DNA of 27,469 nucleotides from a virus. Below are positions 20,530 through 27,469 of the stretch, in pieces. The notes under the pieces are model-generated. The model was given only the letters and a program-made list of their open reading frames with translations, did no database searches and was not told where the DNA came from. The stretch lies in IMG/VR virus record IMGVR_UViG_3300023174_000545, positions 1 through 27,469 of that record; one strand, written 5' to 3'. The translations under genes were made by a program, and so were the position numbers. How positions within the stretch are numbered: the first letter of the stretch is position 1; every line of letters begins with the position of its first letter.

Positions 20530-20877
20530 TTAACTTACATTCGGATAGCCAGTCGCCGATATATCCAGAGTTACGAACGCACTATTTGACTTATTGATGG
20601 TCAAGGAGTCGATTCTGACATTCCCAACCGTAGTCGCATTGGCAAGGGTTGAGAAAGCCCCGCCAACTGTGAGAGATGTATTTGCGCCAGTAATCGCTAC
20701 TGAAAGTGAGTAGGCGGTCGTGGGATTGTAATAGCCGATGCCGGTGACATCTCCGCTTGCGTTACGAACTTCATTCTTCTCGATGTTCCTTGTCTCAGAA
20801 AAGCTCTGGACGAGTCCAATCGTCTCTGCCGTTAATCCGAACACCAAGCCCGCTTGTCCAACAGTCGTGGCGGGCAT
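20530..20877 (-). CDS. Candidate tail tube or small structural subunit
   Basis: This is 115 residues from ATG 20877 with GAGG about 12 bases upstream. The protein is almost all beta (GLVFGLTAETIGLVQSF, TTAYSLSVAITGAN, FVTLDISATGYPNVS), with a conserved-looking GDVTGIGYYNP turn. Its pattern and place two genes before the chaperone pair fit a small tail tube or related jelly-roll-like subunit. A 57-base gap with a perfect -35 box precedes it, which would suit a highly expressed virion gene. The tube role is inferred, not shown. Confidence 0.6.
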   Translation of the reverse strand: MPATTVGQAGLVFGLTAETIGLVQSFSETRNIEKNEVRNASGDVTGIGYYNPTTAYSLSVAITGANTSLTVGGAFSTLANATTVGNVRIDSLTINKSNSAFVTLDISATGYPNVS

Positions 20878-20904
20878 TAGATTGAAACCTCAAAAGATAA
20901 TGTT

Positions 20905-20933
20905 TTATTCATAATCTACTTATCGTGTGTCAA
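20905..20933 (-). promoter_or_regulatory. Possible promoter before the candidate tail-tube gene
   Basis: The minus strand has TTGACA (20933-20928), identical to the sigma-70 -35 consensus, in a 57-base gap. At 17 bases spacing stands GAATAA, a poor -10 box; TATGAA lies at only 14 bases. The start of the 115-residue gene is about 28 bases further on. It is suggestive only. Confidence 0.3.
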
Positions 20934-20934
20934 A

Positions 20935-21210
20935 TTATCGTGGGAACACCCTTACTTTAATAAGTTCCCAAATTGTAGAAAACACCGCCCCCGACACTAG
21001 CGCAACTAACCATAGCTTAGTTTTGATGGTGTGCGACTCCCTCTCAAGGGTGTCCACCTTGCCGTTAATCTTGGCTGTCCATTGAGCCAACTCGCTAGTG
21101 TGGCGTTCTATGACGGAAATTATACTTTGCTGTCTTTCTTCTATTCTTGCGATTGCCTCACGGACAACAGATAAACGCTCTTGAAGTTCTGCAACTTGAT
21201 CTGCACTCAT
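20935..21210 (-). CDS. XhlA-like coiled-coil membrane protein
   Basis: This is 91 residues from ATG 21210 (ATGA overlap). Residues 3-60 are one long coiled coil (VAELQERLSVVREAIARIEE and on), and residues about 67-85 a membrane helix (LWLVALVSGAVFSTIWELI) with a basic end RVFPR. This is the plan of haemolysin XhlA proteins, which take part in lysis or host membrane damage in some phages. Here it lies within the tail region, more than 8 kb away from the holin-endolysin cassette. Confidence 0.7.
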   Translation of the reverse strand: MSADQVAELQERLSVVREAIARIEERQQSIISVIERHTSELAQWTAKINGKVDTLERESHTIKTKLWLVALVSGAVFSTIWELIKVRVFPR

Positions 21211-21347
21211 ACCTCACAATCCTCTGCCCCCTCGCACACACGAACGCATAGATCGCCGTTGTTATCGTAGAACTTCTCTATGTAACCCTCGGCCTCAAGC
21301 CATTTGAGCGAGGACATAAAATCCTCGTAGGTGTATTGGTGCGTCAT
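21207..21347 (-). CDS. 46-residue acidic protein
   Basis: From ATG 21347 to TGA 21207, which overlaps the XhlA-like start as ATGA. The sequence starts MTHQYTYEDFMSSLKWLEAE and ends with a cysteine-containing acidic tail (CVRVCEGAEDCEV). Helix followed by a short hairpin is likely. The ATGA junction on one side and a lipoprotein gene on the other support that it is real, but the start has only a weak ribosome site. No function can be named. Confidence 0.55.
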   Translation of the reverse strand: MTHQYTYEDFMSSLKWLEAEGYIEKFYDNNGDLCVRVCEGAEDCEV

Positions 21348-21354
21348 ATTGGCT

Positions 21355-21480
21355 CTACTTGCTGGGCGTTTGCCCTGCGTCCTCGGCAGTTTGCATCATA
21401 TCGTAGTTCGGCAATCCTGTGTTATTGGCTTTCCGTGGCGAGCAGGAGCAGAGCAAGATGGCGATGAGGAGGAGGGGCAT
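21355..21480 (-). CDS. Small lipoprotein, 41 residues
   Basis: From ATG 21480, right after the TAA of the preceding gene. The first 13 residues MPLLLIAILLCSC form a short signal peptide with lipobox L-C-S-C, so C13 would carry the lipid. The mature part is only 29 residues and polar (SPRKANNTGLPNYDMMQ). Such tiny lipoproteins appear in phages as outer-membrane spanin parts or as superinfection-blocking factors. It lies beside an XhlA-like protein. Confidence 0.62.
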   Translation of the reverse strand: MPLLLIAILLCSCSPRKANNTGLPNYDMMQTAEDAGQTPSK

Positions 21481-21945
21481 TTACGCCTCAACTATTGCCC
21501 ACGCTGATAGGGAATTTATGTCCCCATATCCAATATCATCACCAGTTGGAACGACTGAAACGCTGTATAATTCGCCTGCAAGAACTTTCCTAATTAAACA
21601 GCTTGAAGTCGGATATAGCGAACCTCCTGCGGGAACTGGTAGTTCATAAAAAACATCAACAACACCAGCATTTGCCTCATTCAAAAGATTAGTCATTAAG
21701 GAAAGGCTGCCCCAGCTTGCTCCCTGCGATCCAAGACTTAATGAAATAATTGCAACACCATCTTTATTTATTTGAATTTGAGTAAAACCAGCAGTTGAAT
21801 AGATATATGTAAACATTGAGCCAATATTAAATGTTGGACTTGCAGACCAATACACTTGCGTGTTTCCAGAAATTGTATTTCCATTTCCTTGATCCCACTC
21901 TGTACGGATCGCTGATTTGATTGGTGCGGATCTGAATAAAGGCAT
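21481..21945 (-). CDS. Virion-type beta protein of unknown function
   Basis: This is 154 residues from ATG 21945 with AAGGAG about 7 bases before. The protein is beta-rich, with TQVYWSASPTFNIGSMF, FTQIQINKDGVAIISLSLG and a C-terminal YGDINSLSAWAIVEA. The second half resembles small fibre or decoration proteins. It follows the repeat-rich 398-residue gene. No family is recognised; a virion surface role is likely. Confidence 0.65.
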   Translation of the reverse strand: MPLFRSAPIKSAIRTEWDQGNGNTISGNTQVYWSASPTFNIGSMFTYIYSTAGFTQIQINKDGVAIISLSLGSQGASWGSLSLMTNLLNEANAGVVDVFYELPVPAGGSLYPTSSCLIRKVLAGELYSVSVVPTGDDIGYGDINSLSAWAIVEA

Positions 21946-21955
21946 TGCCTACTCC

Positions 21956-23152
21956 TTAGTGACTAATCCAGCTTGCCGTGCCAGCCGTGGCGAAAATAGC
22001 GGAAAGTGTCGTGGTGGTGTAGTTACACTCGTAAAAATCACCGCTAGATAGAGCTACCATAAATCCCCCGCCAAGTGTGGTGGCTGTCGCTCCTGCGTTC
22101 ACAAATAACTGCCCTGCTCCGAGGTTGTAGACGGTGGCCATCTTGCGGGCCGTGTTGGCGGGGACGAGGGTAGCTGAACTTAGGGATGTGAAACTTCCTG
22201 ATGTTATAGAGGAAGATGAAATTGACGGATTGACCGTCACCGTCCCACTAATTGCAGGGAGAGAGCCAATGGTAACAGAGTTTCCAATGGTGACGGAAGA
22301 TATTGAGATTGGAACAGTCCCGCTGATGCTGGCCGTAACAGAACCAATCTGAGCTGTGCCAGCCGCCAAAGCTGGAAGCGAGCCAATAGTGACGCTGTTA
22401 CCTACCGTAACAGACGATATGCTGATAGGAACAGTCCCGCTGATAGATGCGGTGACAGAGCCGATCTGTGCCGTTCCTGCCGCCAAAGCTGGTAGCGAGC
22501 CAACGGCAACATTCAAATAAGCAACTGTGGATATATCTTGATATGTGAGGCTTTTTAAACTGCCCGTGATAGAGCTTGCCTGCAGACTGGCTGTAACGCT
22601 TCCGATCTGTGCCGTTCCTGCTCCGATGGTGACTGTGCCTGCTCCAATCGTTACCACTCCGATGCGGTTTGTGCCAGCAGGGAGAGCAGAGCCGATGGTG
22701 ACTGTGCCAGAGATGGGAAGAGGATTTGCAGACCCAATCATTCCGCCTGAATTGTTAATCTGTACTGGGACTACGATTTGTTGGCCTGTTGCATCGCTTA
22801 TATCTTCGTCATAATAAATAATTGGTATCTGTAGATTTTCAGAACCACTTACATATTTACCAAAAGCATTCGCCGTCACCGTGCCAGCAATCGTCTGTGT
22901 TCCGGTCGGGTTAGCTGTGACTGTCCCAGCGATTGTGACTGTGTTGCCAATAGTGACTGACGCAATCGAGACTGGCTGGGTGGCTGGTAAGTTAGAGATA
23001 GAGACAACGCTTCCACTTACAGCACCCCGCATATCTGTAATCGCTTGAGTGCCAAGGCTAACAACCGTATGGGCGGTGATATGTTGCCCACTAGAAAGGA
23101 CGGTTGAAAGCGTGGTTGCTGATTGATTGCCGTCTAAAATGGAAAGTGCCAT
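21956..23152 (-). CDS. Repeat-rich beta-structured virion protein
   Basis: This is 398 residues from ATG 23152 with AAGGAG upstream. It is dominated by short strands with G-T-V-T-I and I-G-S-V-T-A steps, such as GTVTIGAGTVTIGAGTAQIG. Two exact-pattern 39-residue repeats follow (starting GSLPALAAGTAQIG). The C-terminal 80 residues differ (SLSSATLVPANTARKMATVY, ending FATAGTASWISH) and may be a folded tip. The composition is typical of fibre or spike shafts with a beta-helical fold. It lies in the neck/tail region upstream of the tail tube candidate, which is early for a tail fibre, so it may be a capsid or neck appendage. Confidence 0.7.
   Translation of the reverse strand: MALSILDGNQSATTLSTVLSSGQHITAHTVVSLGTQAITDMRGAVSGSVVSISNLPATQPVSIASVTIGNTVTIAGTVTANPTGTQTIAGTVTANAFGKYVSGSENLQIPIIYYDEDISDATGQQIVVPVQINNSGGMIGSANPLPISGTVTIGSALPAGTNRIGVVTIGAGTVTIGAGTAQIGSVTASLQASSITGSLKSLTYQDISTVAYLNVAVGSLPALAAGTAQIGSVTASISGTVPISISSVTVGNSVTIGSLPALAAGTAQIGSVTASISGTVPISISSVTIGNSVTIGSLPAISGTVTVNPSISSSSITSGSFTSLSSATLVPANTARKMATVYNLGAGQLFVNAGATATTLGGGFMVALSSGDFYECNYTTTTLSAIFATAGTASWISH
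22268..22501. repeat. 117-bp tandem repeat (two full copies plus start of a third)
   Basis: Copies occupy 22385-22501 and 22268-22384, and a third begins at 22267 but diverges after about 20 bases. Each encodes 39 residues with GSLPALAAGTAQIG, then SVTASISGTVPISISSVT. The nucleotide copies differ at many third positions while the protein is nearly unchanged, so selection probably keeps the protein repeat. Confidence 0.85.
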
Positions 23153-23168
23153 ATTCTCAAGCTCCTTG

Positions 23169-23660
23169 TTAAATCACACCCACATACATTGAGTTTCGCT
23201 TTTCGTGGAAGTCCAGATACCTCAAGCCATCGTCTAGTTCTGATGGGGTGCAAATAAGATTAATCTTCAATCCCCTCTGCCAAGCCCTTTTAGCCGTCTT
23301 AATGGTTGGGGTTTGTCCAGTAATCCGTGCCGTATAAACTTTTGTATCTATAATGTTATTTTGAATCTTGGTGAATAGAGGCGTGGTTTCAGAATAGAAC
23401 GCCTCAAAGATTGAACAGTATTCAGAGTCAAAAGCCTCTTGGCTAATCTTAGCCGCTGTGTCAGAGTATTCGATTGTAACTGCCACTTCATACACTCCTG
23501 TGTAGTTCCCAAGAAGCTGACCACCTACTGATGCCGAGATTGTGGCTGATGGGAATAGCTTTGTCCCAATCCTATTTGTCTTATAAATATTAAGGCCAGA
23601 GATTGATGCAAGAAGGCCAGCAATCGCATCCTCCACATTGATTTGAACGCTGTTATTCAT
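23169..23660 (-). CDS. Neck/tail-completion-like protein, paralogue B
   Basis: This is 163 residues from ATG 23660, which overlaps the previous stop as ATGA; a longer frame to 23705 is less likely. It aligns along its length with the preceding gene product: V-E-x-A at the start, ISGLNIYKTNRIG, YTGVYEVAVTIEYSDTAAK, then VYTARITGQTPTI and AWQRGLKINL. The two are tandem paralogues. The fold pattern resembles tail terminator/completion proteins that cap the tail (DUF3168/gpU-like), by position and size only. It has an extra C-terminal 20 residues (DDGLRYLDFHEKRNS). Confidence 0.68.
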   Translation of the reverse strand: MNNSVQINVEDAIAGLLASISGLNIYKTNRIGTKLFPSATISASVGGQLLGNYTGVYEVAVTIEYSDTAAKISQEAFDSEYCSIFEAFYSETTPLFTKIQNNIIDTKVYTARITGQTPTIKTAKRAWQRGLKINLICTPSELDDGLRYLDFHEKRNSMYVGVI

Positions 23661-24073
23661 TTCTTTGCGGTTGCTGTGATGTCTAGGGTCATCGCCCTTG
23701 ACCAAGTTCGGTTTTGACTGATCACGGCTGGACTATCCCCAGTCACCTTTGCCACATAGAAGGTTATGTTTGAGTGATCGGTGAGGTAGCTTGCTAGGTC
23801 TGGGTCACGATAGAGTTGTTCTAGGATGTCATAAAACTTAGCATCGAAGTCGACTCTTGCCGTGGTGTCTGCCCTTGCAACATAGGTTATCGAGGCTGGG
23901 GTTTTGAATACGCCAGAGAAAGGCACAAGCTCCTCCCCGCTGATTTCAGCTTGAACCGTCACACTTGGCATCGTGCGAGCCGTTCCCCTCTCGCTGGTAA
24001 AGAAGTTCACCCCAGTAATACCGGATACAACATTAAGGAGAGCGTTCTCCACCTCCCTTTCAATCGAAGCCAT
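23657..24073 (-). CDS. Neck/tail-completion-like protein, paralogue A
   Basis: This is 138 residues from ATG 24073, sharing TAATG with the preceding stop. Start VENALLNVVSGITGVNFF, middle FSGVFKTPASITYVARADTTA, and end FYVAKVTGDSPAVI then TWSRAMTLDITATAKK. It is similar to the next gene product, pointing to duplication. The size and place after a connector-like gene fit a tail terminator or head-tail joining role. That is inference. Confidence 0.68.
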   Translation of the reverse strand: MASIEREVENALLNVVSGITGVNFFTSERGTARTMPSVTVQAEISGEELVPFSGVFKTPASITYVARADTTARVDFDAKFYDILEQLYRDPDLASYLTDHSNITFYVAKVTGDSPAVISQNRTWSRAMTLDITATAKK

Positions 24074-24390
24074 TAGGTAGTAATTTCCGCAAGCTCGATA
24101 GTATAGGAAAGGCCATCGGTGCTTTGCGAAAATCCTCCGATCATACGCTCCGTGCCGCTCACGGTGCAGAGTGAACCAATCGTGGGGGCAGAGATTGACG
24201 AAGCCAAGACAACTAGGCTCTGGGTGATATTAAATACCTCTCCACCAATATCTAGTTGGCTAGAGGTTGCAAGGTCTGTGACTGATGCCGAAACTGCGGA
24301 AGAGGCAAGCCCAGTAACGGATTGATATAGGTCTTGAATCATATAGGACAAGTCCGTTGCAAAGTAGGAGGTGCTGATTGTGCCAGCCAT
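24073..24390 (-). CDS. Head-tail connector-like protein
   Basis: This is 105 residues from ATG 24390, which has a perfect AGGAGGTGA four bases upstream, the best ribosome site in the window; a longer frame to 24438 is rejected. The N-terminal helix (FATDLSYMIQDLYQSVTGL) leads into a beta domain with QLDIGGEVFNITQSLVV and MIGGFSQSTDGLSYTIELA, similar in plan to small head-completion proteins of the gpFII type. It opens the group of small neck genes. The assignment rests on plan and order. Confidence 0.65.
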   Translation of the reverse strand: MAGTISTSYFATDLSYMIQDLYQSVTGLASSAVSASVTDLATSSQLDIGGEVFNITQSLVVLASSISAPTIGSLCTVSGTERMIGGFSQSTDGLSYTIELAEITT

Positions 24391-24406
24391 AAAATCACCT
24401 CCTATG

Positions 24407-25075
24407 TCAATCCATCCTAAACATCCCATCAAAATCAAATATGTTGTCAGTTTCCCACTCGTTCTTTTGGGGAAAGAAGGCAGTCGGCTTGCTCCTTCTA
24501 ACTACTGAGGCAAGAACAATCGGGGTGCTATTGATAGCCCAGAAATCCTTTGCTCCTCTGATTGCCTTTGCCATCTCTGAAACGCTTGGGGCGGTGTAGG
24601 TAGAAAGCCCTTGAATCCGAATCTCTGGTGGAGTCATCACATAGAAGTTGTCCTTGCCTAGATCGTTTCGTGCCTTGGTGATAAGCTCTAGCGGATTGCG
24701 GTAGAATCCTTGGCTATTGCCAAAGGCGGCTACTAGGTTGTAAGTCTCTGGAAGCCCCACGGCTGGTTTGTCGTCTAGCTTGTCGAGGATGATGTTGGTC
24801 TTGTCTGCGTCCATAATCTCTGGGTGACTATACACAAAGTCAGTCCAGCTTCTTTTGCTTTTGCGATAAGCCTCATACTTCTTTGGCCATATTTCTAAAT
24901 CTAAAACATCCCCCTTGCTTCCAGCCTTTACATAGGAGACAAGATCAAAGACCGAATGATATTGGGGGAAGCAATCAAAGAAAACTTCGTGGCCTTGGTC
25001 TGCTAGGTATTTGCAAGCTGGGAGGCAACGAAGTACATCGCCTAACCTCTGCGAGTATTTGATTGTTTTTGCCAC
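24407..25075 (-). CDS. Glycosyltransferase family 9-like protein
   Basis: This is 222 residues from GTG 25075. The N-terminus YSQRLGDVLRCLPACKYLAD matches the first strand-helix of GT9 heptosyltransferases (R-x-G-D-x-L-x-x-x-P), and the later DFWAINSTPIVLASVVRRSKP resembles the donor-binding turn of the second Rossmann-like half. GT9 enzymes add heptose to LPS using ADP-heptose. This one is shorter than typical (about 320-350), so it may be a minimal or degenerate member. It lies in a cluster with another glycosyltransferase and a methyltransferase, which suggests glycan work on virion or host surface. Confidence 0.6.
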   Translation of the reverse strand: MAKTIKYSQRLGDVLRCLPACKYLADQGHEVFFDCFPQYHSVFDLVSYVKAGSKGDVLDLEIWPKKYEAYRKSKRSWTDFVYSHPEIMDADKTNIILDKLDDKPAVGLPETYNLVAAFGNSQGFYRNPLELITKARNDLGKDNFYVMTPPEIRIQGLSTYTAPSVSEMAKAIRGAKDFWAINSTPIVLASVVRRSKPTAFFPQKNEWETDNIFDFDGMFRMD

Positions 25076-25077
25076 TC

Positions 25078-25701
25078 TTAATTCCTCACGCCAGCCATCG
25101 TCAATATATTGGGAAAGGCCAAATCGGATTTTCTTATCTTATCCTCTGGGTTTGAGTGATAAATTGGGGTGAACCCAGCCGATTCCATAACTTCGCACAA
25201 CCCACCGGCGGTGAAATGATGGAAGTGTTCGTTCTCCCTCCTGTGCTTCCAATGGTAGAACCAATCATCCCCTAGATCGTGAAACCAAGGGACAGAGATA
25301 AGGATTTGATTGGTGTGAAGTTTTGCTAGAAAGCTGGATATGTTTCTTGTCTCAAGATGCTCGATTGAATCAAAAAAGGTTACAAGGTCGCAGTCTATAA
25401 AGAGTGAGTTTGTTTTGATTACTGGTTTCTTTAGGGGGTAATCAGAGACATCATACCCGAACGATTTCACGCCATTATTGGCACAAACAGAAAGAAAGTC
25501 GCCGTTCCCATAGCCAAAATCTAGTACTGAATCAAATTTGAAAAGCTCTTTGCATAAGGCAAATCGCAACTCCGACATCGGCCTTGTTGTCTCATACTTA
25601 TCATAGCGTTCTTCTGAATACTCTTTTGAGTAGGTTGGGATAGCCCCAGTCACTACATCTTGGTAAAGATGGCCGCAAGCCAGCTTCGTATATCCATTCA
25701 T
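25078..25701 (-). CDS. SAM-dependent methyltransferase (class I)
   Basis: This is 207 residues from ATG 25701, overlapping the preceding stop as ATGA; a TTG at 25719 is possible. Residues about 57-80 carry motif I, SVLDFGYGNGDFLSVC, followed by FGYDVS, then DLVTFFDSIEHLE and QILISVPWFHD, the regular order of Methyltransf_23-type enzymes. The end has HFHHFTAGGLCEVMESAGF, also typical of that family. It would methylate a small molecule or a sugar, since there is no DNA-target motif. The neighbours are glycosyltransferases, so O-methylation of a glycan is a reasonable guess. Confidence 0.82.
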   Translation of the reverse strand: MNGYTKLACGHLYQDVVTGAIPTYSKEYSEERYDKYETTRPMSELRFALCKELFKFDSVLDFGYGNGDFLSVCANNGVKSFGYDVSDYPLKKPVIKTNSLFIDCDLVTFFDSIEHLETRNISSFLAKLHTNQILISVPWFHDLGDDWFYHWKHRRENEHFHHFTAGGLCEVMESAGFTPIYHSNPEDKIRKSDLAFPNILTMAGVRN

Positions 25702-25946
25702 TTTTTCACCAACTCGCAAAGTGCCTTTTTAATTACATATTCAATCACGGCTTCTGGGTCGTGTTGCAAGGCTAGCATCCCCGCCTCAAAAAGTTCCTTC
25801 TTGGCCTTGTCATCATAGGTGATATCAACCTTCACATACTTGGTTTTGCAGGGGCGAGACTTCCCGAACTTAATCAGACCAAGCCCCTTCGTATCCTCCC
25901 CCTTTTTTGATTTTCTACATCCAATTATTTGCTTTGCGTTTTTCAT
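25698..25946 (-). CDS. Small basic protein of unknown function
   Basis: This is 82 residues from ATG 25946, preceded by AGGGGAAAG. It overlaps the end of the glycosyltransferase gene by 32 bases in another frame and the methyltransferase start as ATGA. The N-terminal half is very basic (KNAKQIIGCRKSKKGEDTKG, GKSRPCKTKYVKVD), and the C-terminal half is a helix pair (KKELFEAGMLALQHDPEAVI). It might be a ribbon-helix-helix-like DNA-binding protein: a strand YVKVDITYDD followed by two helices. That is a guess. Confidence 0.6.
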   Translation of the reverse strand: MKNAKQIIGCRKSKKGEDTKGLGLIKFGKSRPCKTKYVKVDITYDDKAKKELFEAGMLALQHDPEAVIEYVIKKALCELVKK

Positions 25947-27469
25947 AGATTGCTTTCCCCTTTTGGTAGTGTTCGGGTTTGTTGTGGTTTTTAAGTAGCT
26001 CATCGGGGTTGCCTCCGGTGAACATCGGATTCTCGTGTTTGAATTGGATGTGTCTAGCCTCAACTATTACTTGATCTTTGTATGCCTTGTCCGTATGCTC
26101 GTTGTCCCCATAAATCCCATCGCTCTCTTGGTAGTCTGGGTGAAACATATAGCCTCCCTGCTTCTTTAGCCTCAATTGCGTCATAATAGCCATACAGAGG
26201 AGTTTATCTGTGCGTAGGCCATCTGATACTGCCAACACTTTCTCCCCCGCTGTATCCCCCATAGCGGTCGAAATTAGGGCATCCCAATGGCGGGGTGGTG
26301 TCCAGTCATCGCTCATTTGAATGATGATATCCCCTTTGGCTAACCTTGCCCCTGCGTTCCAAGCGTTGACGATGCCTCCGGGATTTACTCGGATTGCTTG
26401 GTGGGGGGTGTAGTCAACGGCCTCATCGTGATCTACCATAAACAACCATTCAACCTCTAGTGGCTTTTGGGCTAGGGAAAGCCATTGCCAGCGTCTTTGC
26501 CAAGCGATTTGTGGTCTCCCCTTTGTGGCGTGGATAATGCTGATCTTGGGGGCGGGTCGCATCTTCTTAATCTTTTCAGCTTCGCCAGTTTCTCCCACGC
26601 ACACCGAAGCCGTCTCGTACAAGTCCATCGCCTGCCAGTTGTAGATTGCCTCGACAAGATTCCAATAGTGGGTTTTGGGGCGATGAAGCGACATACAAGC
26701 CCTTGCCGAGCCGTAGGTCTTTAGCCAGTTGCCCTTCCCAGCCCAATAGTTTGCTATGTAAAAATAAGCCTCTCGGCGGTCTGGTTGGAGGGCTACTGCT
26801 TGCCCCAGATAAGAAAGCCTCTCATTGTCTGGAACGCATCGGCCAAGATTGCAAAGCACATCATAGCGAAGCGTATCCTCTAGCTCTGAAAAGGCTAAGG
26901 CTCGCAAGCTAGAATCAATACACTTGTCGATCTGATTTGATAGGAAGTATTCTTGGGCTTGGTAGTAAAGGGCGTTGGGGGCGGTGGAAAGCGTGTCGGC
27001 CAAGATGTTAAAGTTCCTTTCCGCACTTTTGGCCTTATAGCCGTTAGGTTTGTGGATTCTGAAAATCTTATCTAGTCCAATAGTCTTGTTTGGCTCTTTA
27101 GTAACAAGCATTTCGTGGACTCGGTTCTTCCAATTACAAGTTCCCCTCTTTGAGATTTCTTCTCGGAGGGGAATGAGTCCGGCGTTGTCCACATTATACT
27201 TTAACGCCACTAGATGAGCGTCTTTCTCAACGGCAAGATCAATAGCCTCCTCAACAATCTTCGCCCCATCTTCGGCCATCACATCGTCAGCATCTACCCA
27301 TAAACACCATTCATTTGAACACGCACCAAGAGCCGTGTTCCTAGCAGTTGCAAAATCGTCTATATGAGGCCAATCAGTTCTTTGATTCTGGTAGTGAACG
27401 ATTTTCGCACCCAGACCTTTGGCAATTTCTTCTGTTTTGTCTGGGACAAGATTCCCCCTAGCGATGCAG
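25915..27469 (-). CDS. Two-domain glycosyltransferase (5' end outside window)
   Basis: 517 residues are visible; the frame is open to the right edge, so the true start is beyond it (a GTG at 27282 falls inside the domain). The first part has FATARNTALGAC and WCLWVDADDVM, the D-x-D region of a GT-A family 2 enzyme. A helical middle of TPR-like repeats follows (ALYYQAQEYFLSNQIDKCI, REAYFYIANYWAGKGNWLK). A second GT-A-like domain comes next, with ISIIHATKGRP, FMVDHDE, NPGGIVNAWNAGARLAKGD and QMSDDW. Such proteins transfer sugars from nucleotide sugars to glycans or proteins. It lies upstream of a methyltransferase and GT9-like gene, in a glycan cluster. Confidence 0.82.
   Translation of the reverse strand, partial: CIARGNLVPDKTEEIAKGLGAKIVHYQNQRTDWPHIDDFATARNTALGACSNEWCLWVDADDVMAEDGAKIVEEAIDLAVEKDAHLVALKYNVDNAGLIPLREEISKRGTCNWKNRVHEMLVTKEPNKTIGLDKIFRIHKPNGYKAKSAERNFNILADTLSTAPNALYYQAQEYFLSNQIDKCIDSSLRALAFSELEDTLRYDVLCNLGRCVPDNERLSYLGQAVALQPDRREAYFYIANYWAGKGNWLKTYGSARACMSLHRPKTHYWNLVEAIYNWQAMDLYETASVCVGETGEAEKIKKMRPAPKISIIHATKGRPQIAWQRRWQWLSLAQKPLEVEWLFMVDHDEAVDYTPHQAIRVNPGGIVNAWNAGARLAKGDIIIQMSDDWTPPRHWDALISTAMGDTAGEKVLAVSDGLRTDKLLCMAIMTQLRLKKQGGYMFHPDYQESDGIYGDNEHTDKAYKDQVIVEARHIQFKHENPMFTGGNPDELLKNHNKPEHYQKGKAIYEKRKANNWM

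Noticed and set aside
22268-22501. CRISPR-like array
   Set aside because: The copies are contiguous, 117 bases long and coding, with no spacers. The same holds for the 11-bp array at 5602-5667.
27282-27284. GTG start for the double glycosyltransferase
   Set aside because: The frame continues upstream with clear domain sequence (WCLWVDADD) to the window edge, so this GTG is internal.

Overview
This looks like one stretch of a tailed bacteriophage genome (siphovirus-like). No host chromosome genes, rRNA, tRNA, IS element or CRISPR array can be seen. Every convincing gene is on the minus strand, so the gene order below runs from high to low coordinates. Genes are packed tightly: most stops and starts touch or overlap (ATGA, GTGA, TAATG, TGATG) and no gene-free gap reaches 300 bases. 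The longest are about 85 bases (10210-10293) and 66 bases (968-1033). Two small lipoproteins with lipoboxes, and a holin/lipoprotein/peptidase lysis cassette, suggest a Gram-negative-type host. The host cannot be named from the sequence. Both ends are cut: a glycosyltransferase gene runs off the right edge and a ParB-methyltransferase gene runs off the left. Terminase, portal and major capsid genes are not recognised here and presumably lie outside.

Right part (about 24.4-27.5 kb): a sugar/virion modification cluster with a two-domain glycosyltransferase, a small basic protein, a SAM-dependent methyltransferase and a GT9-like protein. Middle right (about 13.5-24.4 kb): virion genes. These include a connector-like protein, two tandem paralogous neck/tail-completion-like proteins, a repeat-rich beta protein, a small membrane/lipoprotein group with an XhlA-like protein, and a candidate tail-tube protein. 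They continue with a tail assembly chaperone pair joined by a -1 ribosomal frameshift (slippery GGGAAAC followed by a hairpin), the tape measure protein, distal tail proteins and a fibre-like protein. Between 12.7 and 13.5 kb are a CCA-enzyme-like nucleotidyltransferase and a zinc-ribbon protein.

Lysis cassette (11.7-12.7 kb): a 56-residue holin candidate, a 53-residue membrane protein that overlaps a lipoprotein gene in another frame (spanin-like arrangement), and an M15/VanY-type endolysin. The two small genes are easily missed in automatic calls.

Left part (0-11.7 kb): nucleotide and DNA metabolism. This contains a MazG-like protein, a metallophosphoesterase, a zinc/OB-like protein, a minimal ATP-dependent ligase adenylation domain, a PD-(D/E)XK-like nuclease, and a 276-residue protein with an FGKYKG domain and an SSB-like DEIPF tail. 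It also holds a replication initiator-like gene, several HTH proteins, an SPPY-type DNA methyltransferase, a 3D-domain wall enzyme, and a ParB-DNA methyltransferase fusion. Inside the initiator gene sit six exact 11-bp units whose octamer core flips orientation, next to an AT-rich stretch, a layout like the lambda origin in gene O. A second structured DNA element is a run of helically phased A-tracts (1152-1276) that also encodes a very lysine-rich peptide.

The most noteworthy items are the candidate origin, the frameshift site, the phased A-tracts, the nucleotidyltransferase in the late region, and the SSB-like tail. All functions are inferred by reading motifs; no database search was run.
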